From Prado023 sp964418695 (GTDB taxonomy: Bacteria; Actinomycetota; Actinomycetes; S36-B12; CAIYMF01), in assembly GCA_964418695.1 (NCBI GenBank), contig CAYQMN010000037.1, positions 1-10,474 on the forward strand: DNA of 10,474 nt. Reading direction: 5' to 3'. Under the pieces are notes generated by a model. That model saw nothing but the letters and a program-made list of their open reading frames with translations. It searched no databases and was not told the DNA's origin. This document shows positions 4,441 through 10,474 of this stretch, one piece after another; within the stretch, counting starts at the first letter, position 1; each line of letters begins with the position of its first letter. A program made the translations under genes and the position numbers.

Positions 4441-6111
4441 ATGCACGACCGCGACGCGTTCCACGTCTTCGACACGACCCTGCGCGACGGTGCCCAGCGG
4501 GAGGGCATCTCCTACTCGGTCAGCGACAAGCTGGCCGTCGCGCGGCTGCTCGACGACCTCGGCGTCGGCTTCATCGAGGGCGGCTGGCCCGGAGCGATGC
4601 CCAAGGACACCGAGTTCTTCGCCCGTGCCGCCGCCGGCGAGCTGCAGCTGGCCAACGCCCAGCTGGTCGCGTTCGGCGCCACCCGCAAGCCCGGCATCCG
4701 CGCGGCCGACGACCCCCAGGTGCGCGCCCTGCTGGACTCGCAGGCCCCCGTGGTGTGCCTGGTCGCCAAGTCCGACGTGGCCCACGTCAAGGAGGCGCTG
4801 CGGACCACCAACGAGGAGAACCTGGCGATGGTGCACGACACCGTCGCGTTCCTGGTGGGCCAGGGCCGGCGGGTGTTCGTCGACTGCGAGCACTTCTTCG
4901 ACGGATACAAGCGCGACCGCGACTACGGCGTGACCCTGCTCAAGACCGCCTTCGACGCGGGCGCCTCCGTGGGCGTCATGTGCGACACCAACGGCGGCAT
5001 GCTCCCGCTGGGCATCCACCGCGTGGTCACCGACGTGCGGGAGCGTTCCGGCGTCCGGCTGGGCATCCACTGCCAGGACGACACCTCGTGCGCGGTGGCC
5101 AACACGCTGGCCGCGGTCGAGGCCGGCGTCACGCACGTCCAGTGCACCGCAAACGGCTACGGCGAGCGGACCGGCAACGCGGACCTGTTCTCGGTGGTCG
5201 CCAGTCTGGAGCTGAAGCTGGGCATCCAGGCGCTGCCCGAGGGCAGCCTGCGCGAGGCCAAGCGGATCAGTCACGCCATCGCCGACATCACGAACCTGCC
5301 CCCGGACACCCACCAGGCGTACGTCGGGGTCAGCAGCTTCGCCCACAAGGCCGGGCTGCACGCGAGCGCGCTGAAGGTCAACGAGGCGCTCTACAGCCAC
5401 ACCGACCCCCGCCTGGTCGGCAATGACACCCGCATCCTGGTCACCGAGATGGCCGGGCGGGCGACGGTCGAGCTCAAGGGCCGCGAGCTCGGCGTCGACA
5501 TCGCCTCGGACCCCGAGGCGCTCTCGCGGGTGGTCCACACGGTCAAGGACCGGGAGGCGACGGGCTGGACCTACGAGGCGGCCGACGCCTCGTTCGAGCT
5601 GCTGATGCGCGACGAGCTGCCGGGCGCGCGCCGGCGCTACTTCGAGGTGGAGTCCTGGCGGACGATCGTCTCGCCGCAGGTGAACGGCGGCGACGGCCAC
5701 GGCTCCGAGGCGATCGTCAAGCTGCGCTCCGGAGGCGAGCGGATCGTGAGCGTGGGGGAGGGCAACGGCCCGGTCAACGCCCTGGACAACGCACTGCGCA
5801 CGGCCCTGGCCCAGATCCATCCCGAGGTCGCGCAGCTGGAGCTCACCGACTACAAGGTGCGCATCGTGCCCGGCGCGACCGGCACCGACGCGGTGACCCG
5901 GGTGCTGGTGGAGACCACAGACAAGGAGGGCTCCTGGTCCACCGTCGGGGTCGACGAGAACGTCATCGTGGCCTCGTGGCTGGCTCTGGTGGACGCGATC
6001 GACTACGGCCTGATGCGGGCCGGCGTCCCGGTGCCTGCCGAGTCGGACGACGCGGAGGCCGAGGCCGGCGTGCCCGATCCGGCCGGCCTGCCGACGGGGG
6101 CCCGCGCATGA
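4441..6111 (+). CDS. cimA: (R)-citramalate synthase
   Basis: The 556-residue enzyme condenses pyruvate with acetyl-CoA to citramalate, opening the threonine-independent route to 2-oxobutyrate and isoleucine. The HMGL-like barrel starts with FDTTLRDGAQREG (10-22; catalytic Arg15, metal Asp16 or Asp11). EGGWPGAMPKDTEFF at 46-60 separates citramalate synthases from LeuA. GIHCQDDTSCAVANT at 208-222 and NGYGERTGNADLF at 238-250 follow; the usual metal His-x-His is His210-x-Gln212 here. The LeuA-type allosteric domain fills about 400-530 (SEAIVKLRSGGERIVSVGEG, then DYKVRIV), and an acidic, Ala/Pro-rich tail from about 531 looks disordered. GGAGG lies 12 nt and AGGA 3 nt upstream of the ATG. The stop overlaps the next gene's start. 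Regulation by isoleucine attenuation is inferred from the leader. Confidence 0.95.
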   Translation: MHDRDAFHVFDTTLRDGAQREGISYSVSDKLAVARLLDDLGVGFIEGGWPGAMPKDTEFFARAAAGELQLANAQLVAFGATRKPGIRAADDPQVRALLDSQAPVVCLVAKSDVAHVKEALRTTNEENLAMVHDTVAFLVGQGRRVFVDCEHFFDGYKRDRDYGVTLLKTAFDAGASVGVMCDTNGGMLPLGIHRVVTDVRERSGVRLGIHCQDDTSCAVANTLAAVEAGVTHVQCTANGYGERTGNADLFSVVASLELKLGIQALPEGSLREAKRISHAIADITNLPPDTHQAYVGVSSFAHKAGLHASALKVNEALYSHTDPRLVGNDTRILVTEMAGRATVELKGRELGVDIASDPEALSRVVHTVKDREATGWTYEAADASFELLMRDELPGARRRYFEVESWRTIVSPQVNGGDGHGSEAIVKLRSGGERIVSVGEGNGPVNALDNALRTALAQIHPEVAQLELTDYKVRIVPGATGTDAVTRVLVETTDKEGSWSTVGVDENVIVASWLALVDAIDYGLMRAGVPVPAESDDAEAEAGVPDPAGLPTGARA

Positions 6112-6872
6112 AGCTCGCGCGCTACTCCTATGCCGGCGAGGTCCGCTACGGGGTCGTGGAGGGCGCCGAGCTGCTCGAGCTGCCCGGCGTCCCGTTCGCC
6201 AACCCGGGCCAGCCGCTGACCACGACCGGCGAGGTCCGCGACCTGGACGCGGTGCGGCTGCTCGCTCCGGTGCTGCCCAGCAAAGTGATCGGGATCGGCA
6301 GGAACTACGCCGACCACGCCTCCGAGATGGGGGGCCGGGCACCGGACCGCCCGCTGATGTTCCTCAAGCCGACCACCTCGGTGATCGGGCCGGAGGACCC
6401 GATCCGGCTGCCGCCGGAGTCCCACGAGGTGCACTACGAGGCCGAGCTCGCGGTCGTGATCGGCCGGGCCTGCCGGCGGGTCAGCGCGCAGGACGCCGCA
6501 TCGGTGATCCTGGGCTACACCTGCGCCAACGACGTGACCGCCCGTGACCTGCAGGAGCTGGACGGTCAGTGGACCCGGGCCAAGGGCTTCGACACGTTCT
6601 GCCCGCTCGGGCCGTGGCTGGAGACCGAGCTGGACCCCGCCACCGTGAGCGTGGAGTGCGAGCTCAACGGCATCCAGGTGCAGTCGGCCAGCACGCGCGA
6701 CCTCATCCACCCCATCCCGGCGCTGATCGAGGCGGTGTCGGCGGTGATGACCCTGCTGCCCGGCGACGTGATCCTCACCGGAACCCCCGCGGGAGTGGGT
6801 CGGCTGACCATGGGTGACGAGGTGGCGGTGACGGTCTCGGGCCTGGGCACGCTGCTGAACCCGGTCCTGTAG
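6108..6872 (+). CDS. fumarylacetoacetate hydrolase (FAH) family protein
   Basis: The 254-residue protein belongs to the FAH fold, metal-dependent enzymes that cleave, decarboxylate or isomerise acylpyruvates and related 2-oxo acids. Metal ligands are visible as E111 and E113 (HYEAELAVVIG) and D142 (NDVTARD). Other family motifs are IGIGRNYADHASEM at 61-74, MFLKPTTSVIGP at 84-95, AKGFDTFCPLGPW at 158-170 and TGTPAGVG at 224-231. Length is usual for the FAHD1/HpcE-like group. The ATG at 6108 overlaps the cimA stop by ATGA, so the two genes are probably translationally coupled. A similar gene lies near leuB and gltX in mycobacteria, so this is a conserved neighbourhood. Oxaloacetate decarboxylase or acylpyruvase activity, perhaps tidying pyruvate-derived side products, is a guess; the exact substrate cannot be read from sequence. 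Confidence 0.88.
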   Translation: MKLARYSYAGEVRYGVVEGAELLELPGVPFANPGQPLTTTGEVRDLDAVRLLAPVLPSKVIGIGRNYADHASEMGGRAPDRPLMFLKPTTSVIGPEDPIRLPPESHEVHYEAELAVVIGRACRRVSAQDAASVILGYTCANDVTARDLQELDGQWTRAKGFDTFCPLGPWLETELDPATVSVECELNGIQVQSASTRDLIHPIPALIEAVSAVMTLLPGDVILTGTPAGVGRLTMGDEVAVTVSGLGTLLNPVL

Positions 6873-6894
6873 GACGGGCTCGGATCGCCGCCTC

Positions 6895-6947
6895 CGAGTT
6901 GGTAGTGAATCCGGCCAACTGAGTTGGCCGGATTCACTACCAACTCG
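6895..6947. repeat. 53-bp near-perfect palindrome between the FAH gene and gltX
   Basis: Two 26-bp arms (6895-6920 and 6922-6947) are exact reverse complements around a single central G. It begins 23 nt after the FAH stop and ends 30 nt before the gltX -10 box, so it probably terminates the cimA-FAH transcript. No T-run follows. The arm contains TGGT, AGT and TCCGG in the same order as the palindrome at 470-515, so both may belong to one dispersed palindrome family. Confidence 0.85.
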
Positions 6948-6977
6948 TGAGGGCGCTGGCGGTTGGGGGCTCGCCGG

Positions 6978-6983
6978 TAGGAT
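6978..6983 (+). promoter_or_regulatory. -10 box of gltX (leaderless type)
   Basis: TAGGAT is a TANNNT element ending 9 nt before the ATG at 6993. No ribosome-binding site lies between, so gltX is probably leaderless or nearly so. No clear -35 is seen; the long palindrome ends 30 nt upstream. Confidence 0.5.
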
Positions 6984-6992
6984 CGCGTCACC

Positions 6993-8528
6993 ATGAGTGA
7001 CCTCACCGACGCGGCCGTGAGGTCGCCTGCCCCCGTCCTTCCCCCGCGCGCCAGCAACCCCGACGTCCGGGTGCGCTTCTGTCCCTCGCCGACCGGGAAC
7101 CCGCACGTCGGGATGGTCCGCACCGCGCTGTTCAACTGGGCGTTCGCCCGGCACACGGGCGGCACGTTCGTGTTCCGGATCGAGGACACCGACGCCGCGC
7201 GTGACTCCCAGCGCTCGTACGAGCAGCTGCTGGAGGCGCTGCAGTGGCTCGGGCTGGACTGGGACGAGGGCCCCAACATCGGCGGGCCGTTCGGCCCGTA
7301 CCGGCAGTCCGAGCGGATGGACATCTACCGCCAGGTGGCCGAGGACCTGCGGACGGCCGGCTACGCCTACCGCTGCTACTGCACCCCGGACGAGCTGGAG
7401 GAGCGCCGCGAGCTGGCCCGGCGCGAGGGCCGCACGCCCGGATACGACGGGCACTGCCGCGCCTTGACCGCCGAGCGGGTGGAGGCGTTCGTGACCGCCG
7501 GCCGCAGGCCCGCGCTGCGGTTCCGGATGCCCGGCGCCGACCAGACCTGGGACGACCTGGTCCGCGGACCGGTGACCTTCGCCGCCGAGCACGTGCCCGA
7601 CTACGTGCTGGTGCGGGCCAACGGCGAGCCGCTCTACACGCTGGTCAACCCGGTCGACGACGCCATGATGGGCATCACCCACGTGCTGCGCGGCGAGGAT
7701 CTGCTCTCCAGCACGCCGCGCCAGCTCGCGCTGCACGCCGCGCTGGCCGAGGTCGGCGTGTCCCAGGGGCCGATGCCGCGGTTCGGACACCTGCCCTACG
7801 TCATGGGGGAGGGCAACCGCAAGCTGTCCAAGCGCGACCCGCAGTCCAGCCTGGACCTCTACCGGACCGAGGGCTACCTGCCCGAGGGGCTCCTCAACTA
7901 CCTGGCCCTGCTGGGCTGGTCGATGGGGGAGGACCGTGAGTTCTTCAGCACCGACGAGCTGGCCGCGGCCTTCACGCTGGAGCGGGTCAGCGCCAATCCG
8001 GCGCGGTTCGATCTGAAGAAGTGCACCGCGATCAACGGCGACTGGATCCGTCACCTGTCCGAGGCGGAGCTGGCCGGGCGGGTGGAGACGGTGCTGGTGG
8101 CCGCGGACGTCCTGGCCGAGCCGGTGTCCGAGGAGGACCGGGCGACGCTGGCCGCGGCGATCTCGCTGGTGCAGCAGCGGATGGAGACCCTGGGTCAGGC
8201 CGTGGGGATGCTCGGCTTCCTGTTCGTCGACGAGGACTCCTACGCGCCCGATCCCGACGACGCCGAGCGAATGCTCGGGGAGTCCGCCGCGCCCGTGCTG
8301 GCGGCGGCCCGGACCGCGCTGGCGGGGGTGGCGGAGTGGGCCGCGGCGGCCATCGAGGCCGCGCTGCGGGACGCGCTCATCGGCGGGCTGGGCCTCAAGC
8401 CCAAGGTCGCGTTCGGGTCGCTGCGCGTGGCCGTGACCGGCCGCCGGGTCTCCCCTCCGCTGTTCGAGTCGATCGAGCTGCTCGGCCGCGACCGCACGCT
8501 GAGCCGAATCGACGCCGCCCTGGCCTGA
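6993..8528 (+). CDS. gltX: glutamyl-tRNA synthetase
   Basis: The 511-residue class I aminoacyl-tRNA synthetase charges tRNA-Glu with glutamate using ATP. The Rossmann fold opens with VRVRFCPSPTGNPHVGM at 25-41, where HVGM is the HIGH motif. The second class I signature is KLSKR at 277-281. A zinc-type knuckle is suggested by C128 and C130 with C155; the His that follows two residues later in E. coli is Ala here, while H154 precedes C155. The GVR-like segment RIEDTDAARDSQ is at 62-73. An N-terminal extension of about 24 Ala/Pro-rich residues precedes the domain. Whether it also charges tRNA-Gln cannot be told; many actinobacteria do so and rely on GatCAB. A tRNA-Gln gene lies 1.9 kb downstream. 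Confidence 0.96.
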   Translation: MSDLTDAAVRSPAPVLPPRASNPDVRVRFCPSPTGNPHVGMVRTALFNWAFARHTGGTFVFRIEDTDAARDSQRSYEQLLEALQWLGLDWDEGPNIGGPFGPYRQSERMDIYRQVAEDLRTAGYAYRCYCTPDELEERRELARREGRTPGYDGHCRALTAERVEAFVTAGRRPALRFRMPGADQTWDDLVRGPVTFAAEHVPDYVLVRANGEPLYTLVNPVDDAMMGITHVLRGEDLLSSTPRQLALHAALAEVGVSQGPMPRFGHLPYVMGEGNRKLSKRDPQSSLDLYRTEGYLPEGLLNYLALLGWSMGEDREFFSTDELAAAFTLERVSANPARFDLKKCTAINGDWIRHLSEAELAGRVETVLVAADVLAEPVSEEDRATLAAAISLVQQRMETLGQAVGMLGFLFVDEDSYAPDPDDAERMLGESAAPVLAAARTALAGVAEWAAAAIEAALRDALIGGLGLKPKVAFGSLRVAVTGRRVSPPLFESIELLGRDRTLSRIDAALA

Positions 8529-8592
8529 CCCACGAGGGGGGTCGAGGCCTCGCCCGGGGCGTTCTGCCCTCAACTCGTCGCGAGCGTGTGGG

Positions 8593-8961
8593 TCACCCGA
8601 CGGTTCCACCACGAACCACGACCTCGCCGATGATGTCGTCGGTCGTGTTGTCCGAGGGGTCCACCTGCTCCATGGCGTCGTCCTGGGTCTCGATGGTGCC
8701 GTCGTCGTTGACCTCGACCAGGCGGTGCGTGGGCACGTGCTCGTCGGCGGCGTAGAAGGAGACGATGTCACCCTCCTGGACGTCGGCGTCCTTGTCCACG
8801 AGCACGATCGAGCACACCGGGATGGTCGGCGCCATGGAGGAGGAGTCGATCCGGTAGACGGCGTCGTCGGCATTGCCGGTGCAGGGCAGGGCGCCGGCGG
8901 CGACCAGGAGTGCGCTGGCGAGCGCGAGCAGGATCAGCGCGGAGCGGCGCAGGATCCTCAT
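8593..8961 (-). CDS. short signal peptidase I, Ser-His (SipW/archaeal) type
   Basis: The 122-residue membrane protein has a basic N-terminus (MRILRR) and one hydrophobic segment at about 7-25. The S26 catalytic region follows at once. The box SSSMAPTIPV (40-49) carries the nucleophile Ser42. VQEGDIVSFY at 61-70 is the family's beta-strand, and the general base is His79 in THRLVEV, where bacterial signal peptidases use Lys. TQDDAMEQVDPS at 92-103 matches the conserved acidic box. Family members of this type usually exceed 160 residues and often end in a second membrane helix, which is absent here. No ribosome-binding site is visible before the ATG at 8961. It is convergent with gltX, 64 bp apart. 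The substrate is unknown, and no TasA- or camelysin-like gene is nearby. Confidence 0.8.
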   Translation of the reverse strand: MRILRRSALILLALASALLVAAGALPCTGNADDAVYRIDSSSMAPTIPVCSIVLVDKDADVQEGDIVSFYAADEHVPTHRLVEVNDDGTIETQDDAMEQVDPSDNTTDDIIGEVVVRGGTVG

Positions 8962-9058
8962 CGAGGGTCAAATCGGGGCATCGACGCGAAAGGGCGCGAG
9001 AGGAGCGTGAGGGGGTGAGGGGGATTCAGTCGTTCAGCGCAGGGGTGCCGCGTTCAGG

Positions 9059-9133
9059 TCAGGGAACCAGGTCGACGTCCTGCTGGGTGCCGGTGATGTT
9101 GTAGGGCAGCTTCATCGTGGCGCGCAGAGCCAT
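9059..9133 (-). CDS. small ORF of 24 residues, function unknown
   Basis: The peptide begins MALRATMKLPYNITG and ends QQDVDLVP. Its third codon positions are G or C in 21 of 23 sense codons after the start, which looks truly coding. It has no signal peptide, membrane segment or known motif. It reads toward the signal peptidase gene, with 97 bp between them, and its start lies 36 bp from the divergent start at 9170. An AGG touches the start codon, so the ribosome-binding site is poor. It may be a genuine small protein, an upstream leader or the tail of a decayed gene. I do not recognise it. Confidence 0.4.
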   Translation of the reverse strand: MALRATMKLPYNITGTQQDVDLVP

Positions 9134-9157
9134 CCTGACCCGCGTCGCCCTGCGTGC

Positions 9158-9163
9158 CAGACT
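9158..9163 (+). promoter_or_regulatory. possible extended -10 box before the 58-residue ORF
   Basis: CAGACT, preceded by TG and one base (TGcCAGACT), ends 6 nt before the ATG at 9170. The first base departs from TANNNT, but the TGN extension and the spacing match the other leaderless starts in the window. Confidence 0.35.
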
Positions 9164-9169
9164 GCGGGG

Positions 9170-9346
9170 ATGCGCTACGAGACCACGCGGCGGCAGCAGG
9201 GCACCACCACCGGCATCGAGCTCCCCGGCGAGCTGACGGCGGTGCTGGGGGCGGGCCGGTTCGCGGCCTATGTGCCGGGCGTCCTGGGTGCGACGGATGT
9301 CGCGCGCGCCCGGCGGAGCACGGCGATCGTCGAGTCGCTGACATGA
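9170..9346 (+). CDS. 58-residue protein, apparently the joined ends of a DUF1905/YdeI-type protein
   Basis: The first 28 residues (RYETTRRQQGTTTGIELP, then GELTAVLGAG) resemble the start of DUF1905 proteins, which usually read as a strand, a T-x-TGI-x-xP turn and a LG-x-G helix end. The last 25 (AYVPGVLGATDVARARR, then STAIVESL) resemble the C-terminal helix of the YdeI/OmpD-associated domain that commonly follows DUF1905. About 100 intervening residues are missing, while the reading frame is intact. Third codon positions are G or C in about 53 of 57 codons, so it still looks coding. Its stop overlaps the next start as ATGA, so it may serve translation of the kinase-like gene. The family match is from memory of consensus patterns and is uncertain. 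It could be a domesticated fragment or a small protein of its own. Confidence 0.5.
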   Translation: MRYETTRRQQGTTTGIELPGELTAVLGAGRFAAYVPGVLGATDVARARRSTAIVESLT

Positions 9347-10350
9347 CCGATCTCGTCGCGGATCTCCCGCCCGACGAATCCTCAGCGCCGGCTCACCGCC
9401 GCGCCGCCGGCGACGCCGAGCTGTTCATGCAGGATCTGGACGACCGCCGCGTGCCGCTCAGCGGGGGCATGATCGCCCGTTGGACGATGAAGGCCGGGCT
9501 GGACTCGGACCCCGCGGAGGAGGTCGCCGTGCGGGTCGTGCGGCTCATCGCGGACGCTCACGCGGCCCAGGTCGCTGCCCAGCCCCACGACGCCCCGGCG
9601 CCCACCGTGCGCCGCGACGAGGTGTTCGCCCGGATCAGTGACGTCCTGCTGGCCGACGGCCTCCCGGACGTCGAGCGCCGGGTGCGGATCCGCCGGTGGA
9701 TGCGCACCAGCCGGCAGCCCCTGGTCGTCGCGATCGGCGGCTCGTCGGGCGTCGGCAAGTCCACGGTCAGCCTGGAGGCGGCCGATCGGCTGGGCATCTC
9801 GGTCGTCATCAGCACCGACCAGGTGCGCTCGGTGATCCGCAGCGTCGTGAGCCCCGACCTGCTGCCGGCCCTCTCGCAGAGCTCCTTCTCCGCGGCGAAG
9901 ATGCTGCGCAGCAACCTGTCGGGCAATCGGCTGCTGTTCGCATTCGAGGAGCAGGCGCGGATCGTCCAGCACGGGACGATCGCGCTGGCTCGCCGGTCGG
10001 TCAAGGAGGGTCAGCAGGTCGTCATCAACGGCGTGCACATCGTGCCGGGCCTGATCGACATCGAGCCGGAGTTCCCCCTGTTCACCTACGTGCTGACGGT
10101 CGGCACGACTCAGGAGCACAAGGGCCGGTTCATCCAGCGGTTCCTGGCCGGCGACCGCAAGCCGACCGAGTACCTGGAGCGGATCGACGCGATCCGCGAG
10201 CTCGACGAGTACATCGTCGAGCAGTGCGGGGTGCACGGCGTGCCGGTCATCCGCAGCACCACGTTCGAGGGCACGGTGCTGGCCGTGATGGACGCGGTCG
10301 GTCGGGATGTCGAGACCCAGTTCGACACCCACCCGAAGGTCCGCGGCTGA
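9343..10350 (+). CDS. 2-phosphoglycerate kinase-type P-loop protein
   Basis: The 335-residue protein has an N-terminal ATP-cone-like segment (RRVPLSGGMIARWTMKAGLD at 35-54) and then a P-loop kinase domain. The Walker A motif is GGSSGVGKST at 132-141. VVISTDQVRSVIR at 154-166 holds the likely substrate Asp159, and VINGVHIVPG at 227-236 follows a strand near the active site. This layout is that of archaeal 2-phosphoglycerate kinase, which phosphorylates 2-phosphoglycerate to 2,3-bisphosphoglycerate for cyclic bisphosphoglycerate synthesis. That solute is not expected in a mesophilic actinobacterium, so the true substrate is open. The ATG at 9343 overlaps the preceding stop by ATGA, giving coupling; an in-frame ATG at 9154 would add 63 residues in a frame that clashes with the 58-residue ORF. 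A tRNA-Gln gene follows. Confidence 0.8.
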   Translation: MTDLVADLPPDESSAPAHRRAAGDAELFMQDLDDRRVPLSGGMIARWTMKAGLDSDPAEEVAVRVVRLIADAHAAQVAAQPHDAPAPTVRRDEVFARISDVLLADGLPDVERRVRIRRWMRTSRQPLVVAIGGSSGVGKSTVSLEAADRLGISVVISTDQVRSVIRSVVSPDLLPALSQSSFSAAKMLRSNLSGNRLLFAFEEQARIVQHGTIALARRSVKEGQQVVINGVHIVPGLIDIEPEFPLFTYVLTVGTTQEHKGRFIQRFLAGDRKPTEYLERIDAIRELDEYIVEQCGVHGVPVIRSTTFEGTVLAVMDAVGRDVETQFDTHPKVRG

Positions 10351-10377
10351 CCGAGCGCGCCCGCTGCGTGCGGCGTT

Positions 10378-10407
10378 TTGGGACTGTCCGGGCTGGGCCG
10401 GTATAGT
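10378..10407 (+). promoter_or_regulatory. promoter of tRNA-Gln
   Basis: TTGGGA (10378-10383) as -35 and TATAGT (10402-10407) as -10 are separated by 18 bp. The -10 box ends 12 nt before the mature 5' end of the tRNA. This is the best housekeeping-type promoter in the window. Confidence 0.65.
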
Positions 10408-10419
10408 TCTTCCTGCCCT

Positions 10420-10474
10420 TGGGGTATGGGGTAATTGGCAGCCCGGCTGATTCTGGTTCAGCTAGTCTAGGTTC
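10420..10474 (+). tRNA. tRNA-Gln (anticodon CUG), 3' end outside the window
   Basis: The 5' acceptor strand TGGGGTA (10420-10426) is typical of tRNA-Gln. A 3-bp D-stem GGG/CCC (10429-10431 with 10442-10444) encloses a GG-containing D-loop. The anticodon stem GCTGA/TCAGC (10446-10450 with 10458-10462) holds the loop TTCTGGT, with anticodon CTG at 10453-10455, reading CAG. The T-stem 5' strand CTAGG and the TTC of the T-loop end the window. About 20 nt are missing. In actinobacteria a tRNA-Glu often follows, but it cannot be seen here. Confidence 0.92.

Noticed and set aside
4432..6342. 636-codon open frame on the minus strand over cimA
   Set aside because: It lies antisense to the well-supported cimA gene and has no recognisable motif.
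8529..8592. Terminator between the convergent gltX and signal peptidase genes
   Set aside because: Only short possible pairings exist (CGAGGCCTCG, and ACCCAC with GTGGGT at the ends), with no T-run. One is probably needed but none is convincing.
6003..8873. 956-codon open frame on the minus strand across the FAH gene, gltX and beyond
   Set aside because: It is antisense to genes with clear family motifs, is rich in Gly, Arg, Pro and Ala and shows no domain. In high-GC DNA such open frames mirror real genes.
9154..9342. Longer kinase-like protein starting at the ATG at 9154
   Set aside because: Those 63 codons overlap the coding-like 58-residue ORF in another frame and are rich in His, Arg and Gly. 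The 9343 start has an ATGA overlap typical of coupled genes.

Overview
The window is high-GC DNA from an actinobacterium, most likely a nocardioform such as Nocardioidaceae. This is inferred from near-universal G/C third codon positions, the actinobacterial type of LeuA and CimA, several apparently leaderless genes with a TANNNT box 6-9 nt before the start codon, and long perfect palindromes between genes. No species can be fixed from the sequence alone.

Layout. (1) 1-235, minus strand: 5' end of leuA (2-isopropylmalate synthase), running off the window. (2) 236-584: its regulatory region, which holds a leaderless 14-codon leader peptide with three consecutive Leu codons, a set of mutually exclusive hairpins typical of transcription attenuation, and a 46-bp perfect palindrome. 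(3) 585-1604, minus: a tandem (double-domain) GNAT acetyltransferase. (4) 1703-6872, plus: leuB, ilvE, cimA and a fumarylacetoacetate-hydrolase (FAH) family gene. cimA has its own leader peptide, with three consecutive Ile codons, and its own terminator. (5) 6895-6947: a second long palindrome. (6) 6993-8528: gltX. (7) 8593-10350: an accessory stretch with a short Ser-His signal peptidase, a 24-codon ORF (both minus), a 58-residue ORF that looks like the joined ends of a DUF1905/YdeI protein, and a 2-phosphoglycerate-kinase-type protein. (8) 10420-10474: the first 55 nt of tRNA-Gln(CUG), with its own promoter.

The core genes form a branched-chain amino acid locus. LeuA commits 2-oxoisovalerate to leucine. 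CimA commits pyruvate to threonine-independent isoleucine synthesis. LeuB is expected to serve both routes, and IlvE does the final transamination. The two committing synthases, LeuA and CimA, are the two that carry attenuators, one reading Leu and one reading Ile. The two leader peptides have the same length (14 residues), the same position of the control codons (6-8) and the same following Gly-x-Arg, so they look like two versions of one regulatory device. This paired arrangement is the most interesting thing in the window.

No CRISPR array, insertion sequence, phage gene or rRNA is visible.
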